Source of the DNA: Corynebacterium falsenii
GTDB lineage: Bacteria; Actinomycetota; Actinomycetes; Mycobacteriales; Mycobacteriaceae
Reading direction: 5' to 3'
Length of the DNA stretch: 64,000 nt
Assembly: GCA_001054945.1 (NCBI GenBank)
Contig: JVKJ01000005.1
Coordinates: forward strand, 186,001-250,000
Each line of letters begins with the position of its first letter. The first letter of the stretch is position 1. Below, piece by piece: positions 47,129 through 57,036 of this stretch. The position numbers and the translations under genes were made by a program. Below the pieces are notes generated by a model that saw only the letters and a program-made list of their open reading frames with translations, had not been told where the DNA came from and did not search any database.

Positions 47129-47584
47129 ATGAAAGCTGTGGTGAGCACTGTCAGCAGCGCTGAGGTGAAGGTTGGTGGAGATGTAGTGGGAAAAGTTGAG
47201 GGTCCGGCCCTCCTCGCCTTGGTCGGCGTGGGGCGTGAGGACTCAGATTCCGCCTGGCAGACAGTTACCCGGAAGATCGCCGAGCTCAGGCTCTTCCCCG
47301 CTGAGGGCGGACCGTGGGATTCGACACGACAGTTTTCCGCCATGGAAATTGGTGCCCCAGTTCTCCTGGTCAGTCAGTTCACCTTAATGGGGGCCACCGC
47401 GAAGGGACGGCGCCCCAGTTGGGCGCAAGCTGCCCCTTCCACAGTTGCCGAGAGCGTCATTGAAAACATGATCTCCGATCTACGCGGCCGGGGGCTGACT
47501 GTTGAGACCGGGATTTTCGGTGCATATATGGAGGTTTCTTCGACGAACCAGGGCCCCTTTACCGTGCTGGTGGAAGCGGATTAG
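47129..47584 (+). CDS. dtd: D-aminoacyl-tRNA deacylase
   Basis: Removes D-amino acids (and achiral glycine from tRNA-Ala) mischarged onto tRNAs. The 151-residue protein has the two DTD motifs: SQFTL and, near the C-terminus, NQGPFTV with the gly-cis-pro-like recognition element. GGAAGG is upstream and the start is three bases after the methyltransferase stop, so it ends that operon. Confidence 0.95.
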   Translation: MKAVVSTVSSAEVKVGGDVVGKVEGPALLALVGVGREDSDSAWQTVTRKIAELRLFPAEGGPWDSTRQFSAMEIGAPVLLVSQFTLMGATAKGRRPSWAQAAPSTVAESVIENMISDLRGRGLTVETGIFGAYMEVSSTNQGPFTVLVEAD

Positions 47585-47893
47585 CAGAGTCGAGGGCTAG
47601 CTCTGGGCGAAAGTTTGCACTCATAGGACCTTTAGTTGTTGACACGCCACCTAAGACTCCGTTAAGTTTTAAATTAATTCAGCGTGAAGATAGCAATAGA
47701 ATCATGCTGTTAATTTTTAACGAGGCGGACCCTCCCCTTCCCTCATGAGAAAAGCGGAAGGGCCCGCACCTCCGCTTCAATGAAAGATTCTGCAGATATT
47801 CACTTCCTTAAGAAGCTTCTGAATTTTTGAAGGTTCTTCGTTGAGCAACTCTCCCTTAATAAGGGGTAAAGAAAGGTCCGAAGCGTTTCCCTT
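47585..47893. other. AT-rich region upstream of sigB
   Basis: No gene is seen in these 309 bases. It holds an interrupted AT-rich inverted repeat (arms 47660-47677 and 47710-47722), an AGAAGCTTCT palindrome near 47811, and CCCTTA-A-TAAGGG at 47853-47865 about 30 bases before the SigH-type promoter. A TTGACA at 47639-47644 could be a second promoter element. Confidence 0.5.
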
Positions 47894-47920
47894 GGAACAC
47901 TTCTGACGGCCCCTACGTTG
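47894..47920 (+). promoter_or_regulatory. Candidate SigH-type promoter of sigB
   Basis: GGAAC at 47894-47898 and GTTG at 47917-47920, separated by 18-19 bases, match the GGAA-N18/19-GTT consensus of the stress sigma factor SigH. In C. glutamicum sigB is known to be SigH-dependent. The spacing to the sigB ATG leaves a leader of about 35-40 bases. Confidence 0.6.
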
Positions 47921-47963
47921 ATAGCTGTAGCCATAGCTTCCCTAGCCTCAGGAGGACAACGAC

Positions 47964-49004
47964 ATGAGCAACACCATGTTCGACGACGAGGTTCCTAACT
48001 CTCTTGCCGATGATCAGGGTGATCCCGCCACCCAGGAGGTGAAGCAAGAATCCGCTAAGGAAGATAAAGGGCGCCGGCGCGGAAACAATGACAATCCTTC
48101 CGCTGACTTGGTCCGTGTCTATCTCAACGGCATTGGCAAGACTGCACTTCTCACCGCCGACGATGAGGTCGAACTATCCCAGCGGATTGAGGCTGGTTTA
48201 TACGCGGAACAGATCCTCAGCAGCGGTGAACAGCTCACTCGCGCGCGTAAGCGTGACTTGAAGGTTTTGGCCCGTGAGGGCAAGTCTGCTCGCACTCACT
48301 TGCTGGAAGCCAATCTCCGCCTTGTCGTGAGCTTGGCAAAGCGATACACGGGTCGCGGAATGCCGCTCCTGGACCTCATTCAGGAAGGCAACCTTGGGCT
48401 GATCCGAGCCATGGAGAAATTCGACTACACCAAGGGATTCAAGTTCTCTACCTATGCAACCTGGTGGATTCGCCAAGCGATTACCCGGGGAATGGCAGAC
48501 CAGTCCCGCACAATTCGCCTGCCAGTTCACTTGGTTGAGCAGGTCAACAAGCTCTCCCGGATCAAGCGGGAAATGTATCAGCACCTGGGCCGCGAAGCCA
48601 CCAATGAAGAGCTGGCCGATGAGTCCGGCATCGACGAATCTAAAATCGAGATGCTGCTGAAGCAGTCGAGAGATCCTGTGAGCCTTGACATGCCCGTCGG
48701 GTCTGACGAGGAGGCTCCGCTCGGTGACTTCATTGAGGACTCCGAGGCCACCGATGCTGAGATCGCCGTCGTTGCTTCTCTGCGTCACTCCGACGTGGAG
48801 AATGTTCTGGATTCACTTGAGGAACGTGAACAGGACGTCATTAAGCTGCGCTACGGCCTTGAGGATGGCATGCCTCGTACGCTGGACCAGATTGGTCGCC
48901 AGTTCGGGCTGTCTCGCGAGCGCGTGCGCCAGATCGAACGCGAAGTCATGGCAAAGTTGCGAGAGGGCTACCGCGCAGACAAGTTGCGTGAATACGCGAT
49001 TTAG
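47964..49004 (+). CDS. sigB: Group 2 sigma factor SigB
   Basis: Stress and stationary-phase sigma-70 factor. The 346-residue protein has a short acidic N-terminus, then regions 1.2-4.2 nearly identical in motif order to Sig[53 protein letters not shown], and [12 protein letters not shown]. It lacks the long repeat N-terminus of SigA. GGAGGA lies ten bases before the ATG. Its position before dtxR and galE is conserved in corynebacteria. Confidence 0.97.
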   Translation: MSNTMFDDEVPNSLADDQGDPATQEVKQESAKEDKGRRRGNNDNPSADLVRVYLNGIGKTALLTADDEVELSQRIEAGLYAEQILSSGEQLTRARKRDLKVLAREGKSARTHLLEANLRLVVSLAKRYTGRGMPLLDLIQEGNLGLIRAMEKFDYTKGFKFSTYATWWIRQAITRGMADQSRTIRLPVHLVEQVNKLSRIKREMYQHLGREATNEELADESGIDESKIEMLLKQSRDPVSLDMPVGSDEEAPLGDFIEDSEATDAEIAVVASLRHSDVENVLDSLEEREQDVIKLRYGLEDGMPRTLDQIGRQFGLSRERVRQIEREVMAKLREGYRADKLREYAI

Positions 49005-49029
49005 GATTCTCGCTCCCAGTGTTGCAATG

Positions 49030-49089
49030 ACGCCGCCTCTGGCTGGTGAAGAGGTACACACCATCTTCTCCCGACCACGGAGGCGGCGT
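49030..49089 (+). terminator. Large imperfect hairpin between sigB and dtxR
   Basis: A 10-bp perfect outer stem (49030-49039 with 49080-49089) encloses about 40 bases that can form an inner GAAGA/TCTTC stem. The tail is GTTGTATC, only weakly T-rich. It could terminate sigB transcription. Confidence 0.5.
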
Positions 49090-49145
49090 TGTATCGTATG
49101 TGAAGAAAATAAGCTTTCTTTGCCTGTGGAAAGGGATGTGTGCCG

Positions 49146-49832
49146 GTGAGGGATCTTGTCGATACCACCGAGATGTACCTTCGGACGATCTACGAGCTCG
49201 AAGAGGAAGGCATCCGTCCCCTCCGCGCCCGTATTGCGGAGCGGCTCGAACAGTCAGGGCCCACCGTTAGCCAGACGGTTGCTCGCATGGAGCGAGACGA
49301 ACTCCTGACAATTGAAAGTGATAGGTCGCTCAAGCTCAGCCCCCACGGACGGAACCTCGCCATTGCCGTTATGCGCAAGCACCGCCTTGCCGAAAGGCTG
49401 CTGACAGACGTCATCGGGCTGCCGTGGGACAAAGTGCACGATGAAGCGTGTCGATGGGAACACGTGATGGGCGAGGAAGTGGAGAGTCGACTCGTCAGCG
49501 TCTTGAAGGAACACACCACCTCCCCTTTCGGCAACCCCATCCCCGGACTCGAAGCGATCGCAGACGAGCACGGTGAAGCACCTCACGCCACATCTGTACA
49601 GCGCGCAGCGGATCTGGATCTCACCACCCCAACACAGGTCAAGCTGGTGAGTATCAACGAAATCGTCCAGGTTGAGGGCGATATCATGTCTCAGTTGAGC
49701 GCACTGCGAATCGTCCCGGGCCAACAGATAACGTTGAGCGCGGAGGATGGGTGCCTTACTTTGGCGAATGAAAAAGGACAGGTGCGGATCCCCGAAGACC
49801 TCGGACACGCGCTACGGGTAGAAACGCTTTAA
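49146..49832 (+). CDS. dtxR: Iron-dependent repressor DtxR
   Basis: Fe(II)-activated repressor of iron uptake and related genes. From the GTG at 49146 (AAAGGG ten bases upstream) the 228-residue protein aligns with C. diphtheriae DtxR numbering: Met10, Cys102, Glu105 and His106 of the primary site and His79, Glu83 and His98 of the ancillary site are all present. An N-terminal winged helix, a dimer domain and a C-terminal SH3-like domain are visible. A GTG two codons upstream has poor spacing to the ribosome-binding site. Confidence 0.97.
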   Translation: MRDLVDTTEMYLRTIYELEEEGIRPLRARIAERLEQSGPTVSQTVARMERDELLTIESDRSLKLSPHGRNLAIAVMRKHRLAERLLTDVIGLPWDKVHDEACRWEHVMGEEVESRLVSVLKEHTTSPFGNPIPGLEAIADEHGEAPHATSVQRAADLDLTTPTQVKLVSINEIVQVEGDIMSQLSALRIVPGQQITLSAEDGCLTLANEKGQVRIPEDLGHALRVETL

Positions 49833-49859
49833 GCCCCAGGACAGGGAGAGATCACTTTT

Positions 49860-50891
49860 ATGGCAACCCCGGACACCACCAAAGACGCCGCCAGCCTGGC
49901 AGAAAAGCGCATCCTGGTCACAGGAGGAGCTGGTTACGTGGGCAGTGTGTGCGCCCACGTACTTTGCGAGCACGGTTGCGACGTCACGATTGTCGATGAC
50001 CTGAGCACTGGCAATCGTTCGGCGATCCCCGATCAAGCGACGTTCGTAGAGGGGGATGTGGACGACGTCATTGACTCCGTCATGAAACAAGGGAAGTTTG
50101 ATGCCGTCTTCCATTTCGCAGCCCGATCACTGGTCGGCGAGTCCGTGGAGCATCCATCCGAATACTGGCATCACAATGTGGTGACCTCGCTGCACCTGCT
50201 GGATGCCATGATGGAAAACGACGTGCAAAATCTGGTGTTTTCCTCCACTGCTGCCTGCTATGGCGAGCCCGATCAAGTCCCGATCACCGAGGACATGCCC
50301 ACTGCTCCGACGAACCCATACGGCGCTTCCAAATTGACGATCGACCACATCATCACCTCGTACGCCAATGCCTATGGACTGGGTGCGACGAGTCTGCGGT
50401 ACTTCAACGTCGCCGGCGCCTACGGTTCCGTGGGAGAAAACCGCGAGGTGGAGACCCACCTGATTCCCATTATCCTCCAAGTGGCCCTGGGCCATAGAGA
50501 TAAAATCTCAATCTTTGGTTCCGACTGGCCCACCACGGATGGAACGGCAGTCCGGGACTACATTCACATTCGAGACTTGGCGGATGCGCATGTGCTCGCA
50601 GCCCTGTCCAATGAGCCCGGTAAACATCGAGTGTTCAATCTCGGAAGCGGGGACGGCTACAGCGTGAAGCAGGTCATCGATACCTGTCGAGAAGTTACCG
50701 GCCATCCCATCCCTGCTGACGAGGCTCCTCGGCGAGCTGGAGATCCAGCCATCCTCATCGCCTCCTCTAAGAAGGCCATCGAGCAGCTCGGCTGGAACCC
50801 AACCCGGTCTGACCTCAAGACTATTGTCACCGACGCCTGGAGATTCACTTCTCAACTGGGCGATCAGGCACACTCAGCACCCAGCGAATAG
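49860..50891 (+). CDS. galE: UDP-glucose 4-epimerase
   Basis: Interconverts UDP-glucose and UDP-galactose; the galactose is used for the arabinogalactan galactan. The 343-residue short-chain dehydrogenase has the NAD-binding GGAGYVG and the catalytic YGASK with a Ser/Thr upstream (FSSTAAC). GGGAGAG lies upstream of the ATG. It follows dtxR by 27 bases, the conserved sigB-dtxR-galE order. Its last 47 bases overlap the 3' end of the convergent DUF4192 gene. Confidence 0.96.
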   Translation: MATPDTTKDAASLAEKRILVTGGAGYVGSVCAHVLCEHGCDVTIVDDLSTGNRSAIPDQATFVEGDVDDVIDSVMKQGKFDAVFHFAARSLVGESVEHPSEYWHHNVVTSLHLLDAMMENDVQNLVFSSTAACYGEPDQVPITEDMPTAPTNPYGASKLTIDHIITSYANAYGLGATSLRYFNVAGAYGSVGENREVETHLIPIILQVALGHRDKISIFGSDWPTTDGTAVRDYIHIRDLADAHVLAALSNEPGKHRVFNLGSGDGYSVKQVIDTCREVTGHPIPADEAPRRAGDPAILIASSKKAIEQLGWNPTRSDLKTIVTDAWRFTSQLGDQAHSAPSE

Positions 50892-52197
50892 CCTCCCAGT
50901 CAAGGGTTCCAAGCGCGCGATCAACCCGCTCGAAGACGTCTGCGGGAGGCTCTGATCCCCTTTCAGCTGGTTCAAGGATCGCCTGGACAACATCGTCAAT
51001 CATGGGAATCGCGTCCCGCACCATCAGCGACGCTTCCCACAATGACAGGCCACGGCAGTGCTGACCCGCAAGATACTGCGCGTAGTGAAGCAAATAGGTT
51101 TCACATTCGTCATTGGTATCCAAAGATTGAGTTGGGTCGTTCGAAGGGCAATCCTCTATTTCCGCGATTAGTCGGCGGAGTACGTGAAAGGCGATTGCCC
51201 CCTCATCGTTGATGATTAGCACTATTGCCAGGGCAAACATGCCTTTAAGGCGGATCACTCCTGCGTACGATTGCACCAACTCGACAAGGAGTTCCCGAAC
51301 AACCGCGGTGTTCAACCCAGCTGAGGCGACGGCAAGAGCCGGAATCAGAGCGAGATCCTGCACTACGGCGATCGCCACCTCGAGACTAGAGCGAGCGCGT
51401 AAAAGTTCTTCGCGGTTCTCACAGTTCTTAATCCGCTCCACGAGTTCGAACAGATCAATGACTGACTGAGGGTACGGGGTGAACCCATCGTTGGCGGTTC
51501 GCAGTTGGTCATCGGAGCGCGGATCCAGCCAATGGACCAAGTCGTCGCGACTGTCCATGTGTAGCGCATCATGCACCTTCGAGTTGATACGCACTGGGTT
51601 GTCCTCCGTGTCCGCAACAAAACCGGTGGCCCGCCAGGTAACGGTCGCGGGCACATCGTCTGGATCGGAATACACGGGATCCCATTGCTTCCACGGCATA
51701 CCCGCAGCTATCTCGCTCACCCAAAATTCGCCCGCGCAGAACACGTCCCACTGGCCCATGCGCTCCCACGATTCCGCAAGAAATTTCAGACCACGTTCAA
51801 CGTCTTGTGTCACGGCGAAGCTCAGCACCTCTGCCTCGGGTGCACCATCGAGGGCATTATTAAGTGTTTCCAGGCCTTCAGCCACTGCGGTGGCGTCCAA
51901 ATCCGTGCGCACAATGGGACCAATGCGGAAAGCTTGCTCCCCTCCCTTCCCTCCGTGCCGGTTCTTCACGGGAACCATCCCGATGAACACGAGCGATTCA
52001 GTCGGTCTGAACCCCAGAAGAGCTGGAATGGCAGCGATTAAATTGTCGATGGAGTGGCCGATGTCGATGGGGTGCTGTTGGAGCGTAGAGGTGGTCTCGT
52101 CGTGGAACGGGTCCACAAGTTGCGGGGGAATACTTGGCGTAACGGGTGAGTTGAATGGGTCATCAGCGGAGCAGAATTTCCTCATGCGGGCGATCAT
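50845..52197 (-). CDS. DUF4192 family protein
   Basis: Function unknown. The 450-residue soluble protein contains [30 protein letters not shown], the start of DUF4192, and a C-terminal helical region with [25 protein letters not shown]. The start may be the ATG at 52197 or one four codons later; neither has a clear ribosome-binding site. Its 3' end overlaps galE by 47 bases on opposite strands. Confidence 0.82.
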   Translation of the reverse strand: MIARMRKFCSADDPFNSPVTPSIPPQLVDPFHDETTSTLQQHPIDIGHSIDNLIAAIPALLGFRPTESLVFIGMVPVKNRHGGKGGEQAFRIGPIVRTDLDATAVAEGLETLNNALDGAPEAEVLSFAVTQDVERGLKFLAESWERMGQWDVFCAGEFWVSEIAAGMPWKQWDPVYSDPDDVPATVTWRATGFVADTEDNPVRINSKVHDALHMDSRDDLVHWLDPRSDDQLRTANDGFTPYPQSVIDLFELVERIKNCENREELLRARSSLEVAIAVVQDLALIPALAVASAGLNTAVVRELLVELVQSYAGVIRLKGMFALAIVLIINDEGAIAFHVLRRLIAEIEDCPSNDPTQSLDTNDECETYLLHYAQYLAGQHCRGLSLWEASLMVRDAIPMIDDVVQAILEPAERGSEPPADVFERVDRALGTLDWEAIRWVLSVPDRPVEK

Positions 52198-52336
52198 TCA
52201 CGAGAGACAGGTTTTCTCGCTGCCCCGGAGTCACATCGACGCACGAGCCTGTGGATAGCTGGCGCTTGTGAATGTCTACGAAAGCCAAAGGGCCAGCTGG
52301 CCTTATTGGCAATCATGACCACAGATTCTCTGCTGG

Positions 52337-52342
52337 TAGGAT
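52337..52342 (+). promoter_or_regulatory. Candidate -10 box for the PAC2-helicase operon
   Basis: TAGGAT lies 33 bases before the PAC2 GTG, leaving a short leader with a good ribosome-binding site. A perfect 12-bp palindrome GGCCAGCTGGCC lies at 52291-52302, upstream. Confidence 0.45.
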
Positions 52343-52374
52343 GGACAAACAGCGTCCGAGGGAAGGGAGCGCAC

Positions 52375-53370
52375 GTGAATTTTTACCAAGATCGCAATGA
52401 CCATGGCCATAATCGCATGTACGAATTGGCATACCCAGCGCCGATCCATGCTGAACAGGGCCTCAACGGGGAAAATAACAACCTTCCCATGGTGATCGCT
52501 CTGCAGGGTTATGCCGACGCCGGGCACGCCGTGGCGGAGGCAGGAACCCACCTGCTTCACGCCCTTGAGCACGAGACCCTGGCTCGATTCAACGTCGATG
52601 ATTTGATCGATTATCGTTCCCGGCGACCAGCGGTGACCATCGAGGACAACCACGTCTCCTCGCACGAGCCGCTGGAACTCAATCTCTATGCCATGAAAGA
52701 TGTGCAGGGATCGCCGTTCCTCCTCCTGGCAGGCCCCGAACCAGACCTCAAATGGGAGGCATTCAGCGACGCGGTGGTCGAGTTGGCAGAGCGGGTGGCT
52801 GTGAACCGAGTCGTGACGTTGTACGCAGCGCCCATGCCCGTTCCCCACACCCGGCCACTGCTCATTTCCGCCCACTCCTCCGATCCCAATCTGGCGCGTC
52901 AATATCACTCCTGGGATGCGCGAATGCTCATCCCAGGCGCTGCTTCCCTCGAGGTTGAGCGCAAGTTCACTGAGCTCGGCATGGATGCCATCGGGATTAC
53001 CGCGCACGTGCCCCATTACATCGCGGCCTCCGAATATCCTTTGGCAACAAAGCGGATCCTGGAGGCGGTGACGGACCTCACTGAACGGGATCTGCCACTC
53101 AAGTCTCTCGAGGGAGACATAGAGAAGGTCGAGGAGCAGCTCGCAGAACAGGTCGGCGAGTCCCACGAGATTGCCACTGTGGTGGGCGCGTTGGAGCGAC
53201 AGTACGATCAAGAGGTCGAGCGCCTCGAAAAGCGTCGCCAGAACTCCCTGCTGGCGCCCGGGCAATCAATTCCCACGGGAGACGAGCTCGGAGCGGAGTT
53301 CGAAGAATTCCTTGCCGCGATGAGCAATGAAGACCAGCCTGACAATCCAGAAGAAGACGAGGATCACTAG
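52375..53370 (+). CDS. PAC2 family protein
   Basis: Member of the proteasome-assembly-chaperone-2-like family; the bacterial role is not established. The GTG at 52375 has GGGAAGGGAG five bases upstream and gives 331 residues with VIALQGYADAGHAV, the PAC2 core, GITAHVPHYIAASEYP and a C-terminal acidic coiled coil. It is followed five bases later by the DUF3516 helicase gene, so both are in one operon, an arrangement conserved near dtxR/ideR in actinobacteria. Confidence 0.88.
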   Translation: MNFYQDRNDHGHNRMYELAYPAPIHAEQGLNGENNNLPMVIALQGYADAGHAVAEAGTHLLHALEHETLARFNVDDLIDYRSRRPAVTIEDNHVSSHEPLELNLYAMKDVQGSPFLLLAGPEPDLKWEAFSDAVVELAERVAVNRVVTLYAAPMPVPHTRPLLISAHSSDPNLARQYHSWDARMLIPGAASLEVERKFTELGMDAIGITAHVPHYIAASEYPLATKRILEAVTDLTERDLPLKSLEGDIEKVEEQLAEQVGESHEIATVVGALERQYDQEVERLEKRRQNSLLAPGQSIPTGDELGAEFEEFLAAMSNEDQPDNPEEDEDH

Positions 53371-53375
53371 CCCCG

Positions 53376-55940
53376 ATGGGTGCCGCGGCAGAACTTGCAG
53401 ACCTCTTGCCAGACCTCGACGAGGTTCCGGAATCTCTCGTAGATGACGCCATCCTGCAATCGTTCCTAGGGTGGGTCAGTGAACGTGGCATTCAGCTGTA
53501 CCCCGCTCAAGAAGAGGCTGCGACCGCGCTGGTGGCGGAGGACCACGTCATTCTGTCCACGCCGACGGGGTCAGGCAAGTCCATGGTCGCCATGGCTGCC
53601 CACTTCATTGCGATGGCGCGTCATCAGCGCAGCTTCTATACCGCGCCCATTAAGGCACTGGTGAGCGAGAAGTTCTTCGACCTCTGCCAGATATTTGGGC
53701 CAGAAAACGTCGGGCTCATGACCGGGGATGCCACCGTAAACGGGAACGCCCCAATCGTGTGCGCTACGGCAGAAATCGTGGCGAATATTGCTCTGAGAGA
53801 TGGAGCAGATGCAGACATCGACCAGGTAATAATGGACGAATTCCACTACTACTCAGAGCCTGACCGCGGGTGGGCGTGGCAGGTTCCGCTGCTTGAGCTG
53901 CCGAATGCTCAATTCCTGCTGATGAGCGCGACGCTGGGCGACACATCATGGTTGCAGCGTGATCTGAAAGAGCGCACCGGCCGGGAAGTCAGCTTGGTCA
54001 CCGGCAGTGTTCGTCCGGTGCCGTTGACATTCCACTACGTCTATTCCCCGCTCCACGAGACCATCAGCGACCTCATCGACAACGGGAAAGCTCCGATCTA
54101 CGTCGTGCACTTTGCTCAACGCGAGGCGATCGAGACTGCGCAATCGCTCACGAGCCTGAAGCTGGTCGATGACGAGGCCAAGAAGGCCATCGTCGAGGAG
54201 ATCGGGAACTTCAGATTCACTACATCCTTCGGCAAGACCCTGTCGCGATTACTGCGACGGGGCGTTGGGATCCACCACGCTGGACTGCTCCCGAAATACC
54301 GCCGGTTGGTCGAGCGGCTCGCTCAGCGCGGCGTGCTGAAGGTCATTTGTGGGACCGATACCTTGGGTGTCGGCATCAATGTGCCAATCCGCACTGTTCT
54401 CTTCAGCGAACTGGCTAAATTCGATGGCATTAAGCACCGCACCCTAAAATCTCGCGAATTCCATCAAATCGCGGGTCGTGCGGGACGGGCCGGTTTTGAT
54501 ACCGAAGGCACGGTGGTCGTCCAAGCGCCTGAGCACGAGATTGAAAACTATCGCCTCCGGCAGCGGGCAGGAACTGACCCAAAGAAGCTGAAAAAGCTTC
54601 GAAAGAAATCTGCCCCCGACGGACGGGCTTCGTGGAGCGAATCCACTTTCGATCGGCTCACTACCGCCGAGCCCGAGGAGCTTGTCAGCCAGTTCCGGAT
54701 GTCAAACTCCATGCTTCTCAACCTGATTGCACGCAGGGGGTGGTCTTACAAGGCGATCCGCCACATCCTGCGGAGCAATCACGATACCCGGGCAAAGCAG
54801 AACAAATCGATTCACCAGACGATCGGCCTGTATCGCGGCCTCCTTGCGGCCGGAATCGTGGAAGAAATCCCCAGTAGCACGCCATCGGGCAAAGATGCCC
54901 AGCTCACCCGCGATCTTCAGCGTGATTTCGCTCTGAATCAGCCGCTGTCCCCATTCGCCCTCGCAGCGTTGGACTTGCTAGATCCTGAATCCGAATCATT
55001 CACTCTGGACATCATCAGCACGTTTGAAGCCGTGTTAGATGACCCTCGCCAGATCCTCACCGCTCAGCAGAAGGCCGAGCGATCCGAAGAGCTCGCCGCG
55101 CTGAAGGCCGAAGGCGTGGATTACACCGACCGCATGGCAATTCTCGAGGACATCACGTGGCCCCAGCCGCTGCAAGAATCCCTCGAGGATGCATTTGAAA
55201 CCTTCGCCAGCGGCAACCCCTGGGCCCGTGACTTCGACATTTCCCCCAAAAGCATCGTGCGGGACATGATCGAAAAGGCGATGACATTCTCCGACTTCGT
55301 ATCAACGTACAAAGTCAGCCGGTCCGAGGGTGTCCTGCTCCGCTACCTCACCGATGCGTGGCGTACCTTGGAACATTCCGTGCCCGCCGAATACCGCACC
55401 GACGAGCTCGAGGACATTCTCACTTGGTTGGGTGAGCTGATCCGCCAAGTCGATTCCTCGCTCGTCGACGAATGGGCAGCCCTGAGCAGCCCCGATTCTC
55501 CCCTTTCTGAGGACCAGGTACAAGAACACGCCTTTGGAGTGGAGAACTCTTCCCAGCTTTCGTCGAATCCCCGCGCTCTTCGTCGAATGGTTCGCAATCA
55601 CTTCTTCCGGCACGTGGAGTTGTTTGCCTTCGAAAGGGAGCAAGCCCTCGAGGACTTGGATGCCTACTTGGACAATCCACCAGACTGGCCGACCGAAATG
55701 GACCATTACTTCGAGGAATATGCGGATATTGGCTTGGATGCAGATGCCAGGTCGAGCGACCTGATCTTGATCGACGCCGGATCCGATGGGGGTCAGGCTT
55801 CGAGACAATGGAAGGTGCGCCAGATTCTTTCCGATCCCGAAGGCGATCACGGCTGGGCGTTTGAAGGCACCGTAGATGTGGACGCCACCGATGAGGCCGG
55901 GGAAGTTCGCCTCAGTTCACTTGAGGTCATTCGCGGTTGA
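53376..55940 (+). CDS. Ski2-like DEAD/DEAH helicase with DUF3516
   Basis: Superfamily II RNA helicase, 854 residues. It has Walker A TPTGSGKS (about residues 61-68), a DEFH box, LMSATLGD motif III, GVGIHHAGLLPKYR, and motif VI QIAGRAGRAG, then a long C-terminal DUF3516 region. The DEFH variant of the DEAH box is seen in this subfamily. It starts five bases after the PAC2 gene and is followed by two short direct repeats. Confidence 0.9.
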   Translation: MGAAAELADLLPDLDEVPESLVDDAILQSFLGWVSERGIQLYPAQEEAATALVAEDHVILSTPTGSGKSMVAMAAHFIAMARHQRSFYTAPIKALVSEKFFDLCQIFGPENVGLMTGDATVNGNAPIVCATAEIVANIALRDGADADIDQVIMDEFHYYSEPDRGWAWQVPLLELPNAQFLLMSATLGDTSWLQRDLKERTGREVSLVTGSVRPVPLTFHYVYSPLHETISDLIDNGKAPIYVVHFAQREAIETAQSLTSLKLVDDEAKKAIVEEIGNFRFTTSFGKTLSRLLRRGVGIHHAGLLPKYRRLVERLAQRGVLKVICGTDTLGVGINVPIRTVLFSELAKFDGIKHRTLKSREFHQIAGRAGRAGFDTEGTVVVQAPEHEIENYRLRQRAGTDPKKLKKLRKKSAPDGRASWSESTFDRLTTAEPEELVSQFRMSNSMLLNLIARRGWSYKAIRHILRSNHDTRAKQNKSIHQTIGLYRGLLAAGIVEEIPSSTPSGKDAQLTRDLQRDFALNQPLSPFALAALDLLDPESESFTLDIISTFEAVLDDPRQILTAQQKAERSEELAALKAEGVDYTDRMAILEDITWPQPLQESLEDAFETFASGNPWARDFDISPKSIVRDMIEKAMTFSDFVSTYKVSRSEGVLLRYLTDAWRTLEHSVPAEYRTDELEDILTWLGELIRQVDSSLVDEWAALSSPDSPLSEDQVQEHAFGVENSSQLSSNPRALRRMVRNHFFRHVELFAFEREQALEDLDAYLDNPPDWPTEMDHYFEEYADIGLDADARSSDLILIDAGSDGGQASRQWKVRQILSDPEGDHGWAFEGTVDVDATDEAGEVRLSSLEVIRG

Positions 55941-55952
55941 GGTCGCCCCTAG

Positions 55953-55999
55953 TCCAGCACCACCCCTGCGGGCTACACTCCAGTACCACCCCTGCGAGC
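55953..55999. repeat. Two 21-base direct repeats
   Basis: Units at 55953-55973 and 55979-55999 differ at two positions and are separated by five bases (26-base period). They lie between the convergent helicase and oxyR genes. Confidence 0.8.
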
Positions 56000-56006
56000 C
56001 ACGGAG

Positions 56007-56960
56007 CTATTTTAGTTTCAAGAGTCGTTTTGCCTGCAATTCCTGACTCCTAAATGCGCGGTACACAAAGTCGGACATGAGTGATGCCTGCTCAGCCCGC
56101 ACTGGAGAGGATCGATACGCGATGCCCACACGGCGATGCGCTTGAGCCGACGCCGCAAACGTCCCAAAACCTAAATTGTCGATGTGCGCGACCGTCGGAA
56201 TCGCGCTGATGGGGATGACCGTTGCACCCGTGCCGGAGGCGACCAAACGGCACAGTGTTTCTAAGCTTGTGGCCTGGGAAATGCTGTGGTGCTCACCCGC
56301 CTCAGTGATGTGCGGACTCAACCTCACAACACTCTCTCTAAGGCAGTCACCCCCGTAGAGAAGAATGGTGTTGGCGTCCTTGAGCTTCTCTACAGGGACC
56401 TGCCGTGCCCCCGCCAGCTTATGGTCTGCGGGTATAACAAGTACCAGTACTTCATCAAAGCTCTTGGTGAGCTCAAGTCCTTCAATGTCGGCGGCAGATC
56501 CCACGACGGCCAAGTCCATGCGGCCGTGACGCAATGAATCGATCAGATTGTCAGAGCGATCTTCAGAGAAGGACAGCCCCTCATTGATGCCTTCGTCCTG
56601 CGCAGCCTGCACGAGTCCCGGCAGCAAGGATGGCGCGATAGAGGGAGCTAGCCCGACGGAGAGATGACCAGAAAACTCCGAATCGGAATCCTGTGCCAGA
56701 GAAATAAATTCACTGACATTTTCGAGCACTTTCTGCGCATATGGCAGCAGTTTTCTACCGACCGGGGTAACAAAAACCCGCCTCGTCGACCTTTCAATAA
56801 GTTGCACGCCCAATCCCTGTTCTAGGGCGGATAAGGCCTGCGACAACGACGGTTGGGAAATGTGCAATTGATTAGCCGCTGTACCGAAATGACCAAACTC
56901 GGCTACCGTTGCGAAGGTCCTCAACTGGGCAAGGGTCGGTCGGTACTCTCGGCGTGTCAC
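56007..56960 (-). CDS. oxyR: OxyR-like LysR regulator with Cys215 position replaced by Ser
   Basis: LysR-type transcriptional regulator, 317 residues: winged HTH at residues 10-65 (LAQLRTFATVAEFGHFGTAA) and a substrate-binding domain. It aligns with OxyR: Cys206 (in GGDCLRES), the peroxidatic cysteine in C. glutamicum numbering, is present, but the resolving position 215 is Ser (AGT codon at 56316-56318). The only other cysteine is Cys237. ATSLETL downstream is typical of OxyR. The GTG start lies six bases after a TATGCT -10 box, so it may be leaderless. In corynebacteria oxyR lies near hrpA; here a ceramidase-like gene is between them. Confidence 0.85.
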   Translation of the reverse strand: MTRREYRPTLAQLRTFATVAEFGHFGTAANQLHISQPSLSQALSALEQGLGVQLIERSTRRVFVTPVGRKLLPYAQKVLENVSEFISLAQDSDSEFSGHLSVGLAPSIAPSLLPGLVQAAQDEGINEGLSFSEDRSDNLIDSLRHGRMDLAVVGSAADIEGLELTKSFDEVLVLVIPADHKLAGARQVPVEKLKDANTILLYGGDCLRESVVRLSPHITEAGEHHSISQATSLETLCRLVASGTGATVIPISAIPTVAHIDNLGFGTFAASAQAHRRVGIAYRSSPVRAEQASLMSDFVYRAFRSQELQAKRLLKLK

Positions 56961-56966
56961 ATCTCC

Positions 56967-56972
56967 AGCATA
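56967..56972 (-). promoter_or_regulatory. Candidate -10 box of oxyR (leaderless transcript)
   Basis: TATGCT on the minus strand ends six bases before the GTG. GGAG also lies within this spacer but too close to the start for an ideal ribosome-binding site. Confidence 0.45.
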
Positions 56973-57036
56973 GCTGAAAATTAGTTAATCCCTACTAGAT
57001 ACAAGGGAAAGACTATGCTTACTACCTGCGCAAACT

